Assembly (NCBI RefSeq): GCF_000006405.1
Contig: NW_003215828.1
Coordinates: 141,814-165,634, forward strand
DNA length: 23,821 nt
Direction of reading: 5' to 3'
DNA from: Perkinsus marinus ATCC 50983
Taxonomy: Eukaryota; Perkinsozoa; Perkinsida; Perkinsidae
In this document: positions 20,743 through 23,821 of the stretch, piece by piece
Position numbering within the stretch: position 1 is the first letter of the stretch
Layout: each line of letters begins with the position of its first letter
The notes under the pieces: model-generated
What the model was told of the DNA's origin: nothing
The model's database searches: none
The model's input: the letters and a program-made list of their open reading frames with translations, nothing else
Made by a program: the position numbers and the translations under genes

Positions 20743-20934
20743 TTAAGAATCACAACTGAAGCATCGATGATGCATACATGTCCGAATACAAGCCAGCATA
20801 TGCTCAGTAGTAACACATTCCTCACCACTGAGTGAGTGATGCATACAGCAACCTCTACCACACACCAGATGTGAATAATACCTGTCATAGCTGGCTGTAT
20901 CAGATTTCGCCAACTCAGAAATCGCCAAAATGAC
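20743..20934 (-). CDS. Possible cysteine-rich exon
   Basis: One minus-strand frame carries eight cysteines in about 40 residues (VCGRGCC, EEC, LACIRTC, HHRCFSC), ending in TAA, after a stretch SDTASYDRYYSH. Such spacing is common in small secreted proteins. There is no ATG in frame nearby, so it would have to be a 3' exon. A different frame over the same bases is hydrophobic. Both may be chance. Confidence 0.25.
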   Translation of the reverse strand, partial: VILAISELAKSDTASYDRYYSHLVCGRGCCMHHSLSGEECVTTEHMLACIRTCMHHRCFSCDS

Positions 20935-20939
20935 GCCAA

Positions 20940-21180
20940 ACAGATTCGCAGGCCTAATGACAGGAATTATAGGTGATACCAGTGTTGGAACAGATTACAA
21001 CAATGTGATGAAATACGTTACTCTACAACTGATTTGGACTAAGATTTGGTGGATTCTGCAAAATTCAACAGATGTGCAGTAATCTGCGTGTTGTTCTCAT
21101 TCCGCCAACTTCAGTATTGGCAATAACTGCACATAGACAGGTCCCGCCAAGTTGGTCTTCTGCACAAGGATTGCCAAGTA
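20940..21180. other. Intergenic region, nothing recognised
   Basis: No gene or clear repeat seen. TTGGCG/CGCCAA-type pentamers recur at about 20908, 21104 and 21146. Confidence 0.4.
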
Positions 21181-21644
21181 GGTGATTTTAGGGTTGCGAA
21201 ATATGGGTCGACCAGCGCGCGCCCTGGCTATCGACTCTCATTTTTATGGGGCACGGATGAGCACATGCCTGTTTTGGTGCCACCAAATCGGTGGTGTCCA
21301 GCACTCCCACATGAACCCGAATGCGTCTACGTCGCGTGGTAGAGGGCACCGTAAGGTGACTCGAAATTCGGGCAACCGAAGGCGAAGACCTACCCTTGTT
21401 AGCCCTCGTCTGGCACGTATACGGGGGAGGCTTTGCAGAAGGAGACGTCGTCGAGCAGGCAGGCCTCTTCGGAAACGGAGAAGGTCGTATACGATCATGT
21501 CCCTTAATATATGACATATATTATATGTGGCTTTTCTTCATCATCTCTCATCATCTAGTATTCCCCGACGTAATGTGCCTTCAAGGAACTATGCATACCT
21601 CAGCCTGTCCATCTAATATTGTGACCGGTTATCATGTAGTCTAA
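21181..21644 (+). CDS. Possible coding segment, frame undecided
   Basis: Several frames are open across 21181-21520. One gives an arginine-rich tail (RRRRRRAGRPLRKRRRS). Another reads VAKYGSTSARPGYRLSFLWG, then DEHMPVLVPPNRWCPALPHE, up to a GT at 21340. A third reads LALVWHVYGGGFAEGDVVEQ. Long open frames on both strands here partly reflect GC-rich sequence. I cannot name a product or fix exons. Confidence 0.2.
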
Positions 21645-21858
21645 CAAAAGGCCACCCGGCTGCAGACCAGGGGGCGGCCTAGTGATGGTTTGATAATGTT
21701 AGTTTGCGCTGGTCTTGTCTTTCGAGAACGAGACCCCCTTCTAGCCAGTGTCTCCGAGGGTGAGGTCATACACTAGTCATTGGAGTTTGTACAAGATCAT
21801 TATATCAAGTCTCAACGTTGGTTCACTTCTATAGATGATTGTAATGGAGCGAGGGGCC

Positions 21859-21875
21859 AATTCACGCCGTGAATT
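21859..21875. repeat. Single-base-centre palindrome, 8-bp arms
   Basis: AATTCACG-C-CGTGAATT is perfect. No third arm. Confidence 0.65.
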
Positions 21876-21978
21876 AATTGCTTGGAGTATGAGGTGCTAC
21901 AATTTCTGGACGCGATCTGAGGTCGCTCTGCTTCTCTCAGGTGTAGAATTTCTCGGTTTCAATTGGTCTCTTATATCC

Positions 21979-21998
21979 TATCGGACCGATAGTATCGG
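21979..21998. repeat. Excision-footprint module, exact
   Basis: TATCGG-A-CCGATA-G-TATCGG, exact, with both flanking bases (C21978, T21999) obeying the rule. Implied target CTATCGGT. Confidence 0.85.
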
Positions 21999-22060
21999 TA
22001 TATTATACTGGTCGGCTCCAGCAGGCATGCGACACAGAACAAACAACGCTGCCGAGGCGC

Positions 22061-22080
22061 TGCACACTGTGCAGTGCACA
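22061..22080. repeat. Excision-footprint module, exact
   Basis: TGCACA-C-TGTGCA-G-TGCACA, exact, with both flanking bases (C22060, G22081) obeying the rule. Implied target CTGCACAG, which fits nTnnnnAn. Confidence 0.85.
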
Positions 22081-22137
22081 GTGCCCTGAAGTGTCTCGTG
22101 GGTCATCGCCGTTCACATGTACGATTCTTTATTCATC

Positions 22138-22156
22138 CACTGAGGATTCCTCAGTG
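22138..22156. repeat. Single-base-centre palindrome, 9-bp arms
   Basis: CACTGAGGA-T-TCCTCAGTG is perfect and extends outward with one mismatch each side to CAT/ATG. Confidence 0.7.
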
Positions 22157-22261
22157 AATGAGCACAACGAGCCGATGCGCATCAAGCTCCGATCCACCAG
22201 TCCCGTGAACGCCACTACTGGCTTGTCATCACAATGATGATGTTCACGACCACTACCGCTC

Positions 22262-22281
22262 CAGTGACTCACTGGCAGTGA
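22262..22281. repeat. Excision-footprint module, exact
   Basis: CAGTGA-C-TCACTG-G-CAGTGA, exact, with both flanking bases (C22261, G22282) obeying the rule. Implied target CCAGTGAG. Confidence 0.85.
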
Positions 22282-22307
22282 GCACAACCATTACCAATGG
22301 CAATTAA

Positions 22308-22327
22308 CCATCAATGATGGGCCATGA
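22308..22327. repeat. Footprint-like module, one mismatch in an arm
   Basis: CCATCA-A-TGATGG-G-CCATGA. One arm base differs and the left flank rule fails, and the area is rich in ATG/CAT triplets, so this is a weak case. Confidence 0.4.
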
Positions 22328-22799
22328 TGATGGTGATGATCAGAGCCACTGGTATTCTGTTGAGCACTGTACGGTTCGGCGCAGTGCACGGAGATCTGTT
22401 GACTGTTATGGTTCATTTGTGTCTTGTAATATGGTATTTACTGTACTTTTGCTACGATATTTGCTGTTTGGTCTATGCTGTCTATTGTGCTAGCGGCTAG
22501 CCTACATGATTCGCGTCACAGATTTGTGCATGAGTGCTGTTCCTTGGGGTGCGTGAACCCTAGGATTAGGGTCTAATCATTAGGCGTCTGTAAGTGAACC
22601 AATTGAAATAATCGAAATTATTAACTTAACTCCTTTGCCTACGTTAGACCTGATCCCAGGTCCAACGATTAGTGATGAGTGATTTACTGTGATTTGAGGT
22701 GTATCATTCGCTAGTGGCTAAGTTTCTTCTGAACGGTATCTTAGTCAGGGATTAGTTACGGTATTGTATACGCGTTAGGCATTGTGCTAAACAGTCACG

Positions 22800-23428
22800 A
22801 TGGTATTGACTCGTAGTGGCAAGACTCTTGCCGCAAAAGCTCGAAGGAAGTCGTTGATCATTCGGGAGTTCCGAATCGGGACCCGATTCTCGGGTCAACG
22901 GATCCCCATTAAGAAAGTTTTGAAGATTAAGGAATGTGTTCGTCGTACGGTTCGTTCTAGGATTTCAGGGAAAGTTGGAAACTCTCCCAGTCGTTACGCG
23001 CAGCGCTCACCTACAATAACTGGGAATCTAACTTGCTTGCGGCTATCGATCACCGCCGTTGTGCATAACACACTCATTGCCTTACCATCGATGTCGATGA
23101 ATTATGGAACTCGAGCTTTGGTCAGAGCATTCCATCGAAAAGAAGGATCTCTATATAGATACGACGATCGGAGAGCACTGACCGATTCATACAAGGTCAT
23201 ATGACGTTGTTCAACCTCCTCGTTGAGTTTGGCCGTCTCGGCAAACTTGGCAAAGAATTAATTCGGCCAGGTCGAGTGAATACCTTTGCCAACGGCTTTG
23301 TCCTCACGGTGATCTTCCGCATGATTGTCAGTAATACTGACAATCACGCGGAATATCACCACCTCAAGTACCTCAAGCACTGTCAGTACTACGAACAGTG
23401 CTTGAGGTTCGTCGCTCTAATCCAATAG
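22800..23428 (+). CDS. Two open readings of doubtful coding status
   Basis: An ATG at 22800 opens 134 codons (MVLTRSGKTLAAKARRKSL..., basic), followed by an overlapping reading from 23201 (75 codons). The opening resembles the basic starts of many retroelement gag proteins, but nothing further supports that: no zinc knuckle, protease or other domain. Both readings run across palindromes (22873-22896, 23308-23360, 23371-23407), which argues against conserved coding. I regard them as probable chance or decayed sequence. Confidence 0.15.
22873..22896. repeat. Footprint-like module with a trimmed right arm
   Basis: GAATCGGG-A-CCCGATTC is perfect (8-bp arms), followed directly by TCGGGT. With implied target AATCGGGT, this is the hairpin opened one base further out and the right copy trimmed by two bases. 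Confidence 0.65.
23308..23360. repeat. 53-nt near-perfect palindrome with one-base centre
   Basis: Arms of 26 nt (23308-23333 and 23335-23360) match at 24 of 26 positions around A23334; the innermost 11 bp (GATTGTCAGTA/TACTGACAATC) are perfect. The mismatched pairs are C23314/T23354 and A23321/C23347. Confidence 0.9.
23371..23407. repeat. 13-bp-arm hairpin with 11-nt loop
   Basis: CCTCAAGCACTGT (23371-23383) faces ACAGTGCTTGAGG (23395-23407). The bases ACCTCAAG just before (23361-23368) repeat the start of the left arm directly. Confidence 0.85.
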
Positions 23429-23575
23429 ATTGCGTCCATTATGTGAGCTGTCATTCGTATTTGCACCACGGCTAATCTAATAGATAGTGTCCGTATGTTA
23501 GCTAGCAGTCGTATTCGGTCGAAGACTGATCTCTTAGATGGTGTCCGACTCATCGCGGTTTTATCCGTATTCGCT
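23418..23575 (+). repeat. Degenerate tandem repeat, about three 55-bp units
   Basis: Units start at 23418, 23473 and 23527 (spacing 55 and 54). Shared parts are TAATCYAATAGAT then GTGTCCG-like sequence and, late in the unit, TCGTATTCG-like sequence. Divergence is high, so these are old copies. Confidence 0.6.
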
Positions 23576-23821
23576 CCGAGTACTTTTTTGGGAAGTAAAC
23601 CGGTAAGTTCAGCATGCTCTGTGGAGCATCTCGATCAGTGTTATCAGGTATCACGAGAAGCCTACGATAGCAAAGTGAAGATAATGTGAAAAGTTTCTTC
23701 TATGTTTGAGCTCTCCATATACTTAATACGACTTGCGTTCAGATAGTGTAGCGTGCGGTACAATGTGCAATAACAATATCGAATGACGGAATAAGGAGAC
23801 GATACTATCTCTGTGAAAGAA
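23576..23821. other. End of window, nothing recognised
   Basis: No gene or clear repeat seen beyond the last tandem unit. An open reading at 23495-23689 has no recognisable feature. Confidence 0.4.

Larger units (their letters stand above)
21645..22799. other. Palindrome-rich intergenic region
   Basis: No supported gene over about 1.15 kb. Palindromes with one-base centres are dense between 21859 and 22327, and simple inverted repeats continue to about 22670 (GATTAG/CTAATC near 22564, GACCT/AGGTC near 22647). Confidence 0.5.

Noticed and set aside
21182-21514. Arginine-rich basic protein
   Set aside because: Open frames on both strands overlap here because of GC-rich composition; no frame could be preferred strongly.
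22800-23204. Retrotransposon gag protein
   Set aside because: Only the opening MVLTRSGKT is suggestive; no zinc knuckle, protease or polymerase motif follows, and a footprint-like palindrome runs through it.
9362-23360. CRISPR array or integrase attachment sites
   Set aside because: The palindromes differ in sequence at each site and have no regular spacing or spacers.
23201-23428. HipA-like kinase fragment from a DNHA tetrapeptide
   Set aside because: The match is four residues and falls on the arm of a large palindrome; nothing else fits.

Overview
Eukaryotic nuclear DNA. The genes are cut by many short GT..AG introns, mostly 36-52 nt, and the exons join in phase into recognisable eukaryotic proteins. 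An adenylate kinase 7 gene points to a flagellated stage. Short introns, near-balanced GC and standard stop codons would suit an alveolate protist such as Perkinsus, but that placement is inference.

Layout. (1) 1-1108: no gene I can support. (2) 1109-7123, plus strand, four genes close together: an AT-hook/zinc-finger/WD-type protein most like the TFIIIC subunit GTF3C2/Tfc6 (18 exons); an unrecognised small gene; a clear UBE2W-type ubiquitin-conjugating enzyme (7 exons); and a small unrecognised gene whose intron holds a 415-bp MITE-like element. (3) 7378-9153, minus strand: an intronless phosphoglucomutase-2-type gene. (4) 9154-14500: gene-poor, with a possible secreted-protein gene on the minus strand and many short palindromes. 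(5) 14501-18751, minus strand: an adenylate kinase 7 orthologue (Rossmann-like, AK and Dpy-30 parts). (6) About 19113-20075, plus strand: an unrecognised multi-exon gene. (7) 20186-20678, minus strand: a PTRHD1-type peptidyl-tRNA hydrolase. (8) 20700-23821: little clear coding, many palindromes, and a degenerate 55-bp tandem repeat near the end. The genes are housekeeping or flagellar and show no shared pathway.

Main discovery. The window carries at least eleven exact 20-nt modules of the form X-n-X'-n-X, where X is 6 nt and X' its reverse complement. The flanking bases fit too: left flank pairs with the second n in 11/11, right flank with the first n in 9/11. Each module is therefore an 8-bp target T arranged as T minus its last base, then the full reverse complement of T, then T minus its first base. 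That is what is expected when a transposon with an 8-bp target duplication leaves by the hAT (Hermes-type) route: a nick one base into the flank, a hairpin on the flank with one unpaired base at the tip, hairpin opening at the far end of the stem, and joining. Several longer palindromes with a single-base centre (arms 8-26) fit the same hairpin opened further from its tip. One module lies in the last coding exon of AK7 and another in an oversized AK7 intron. I saw no transposase gene in the window.
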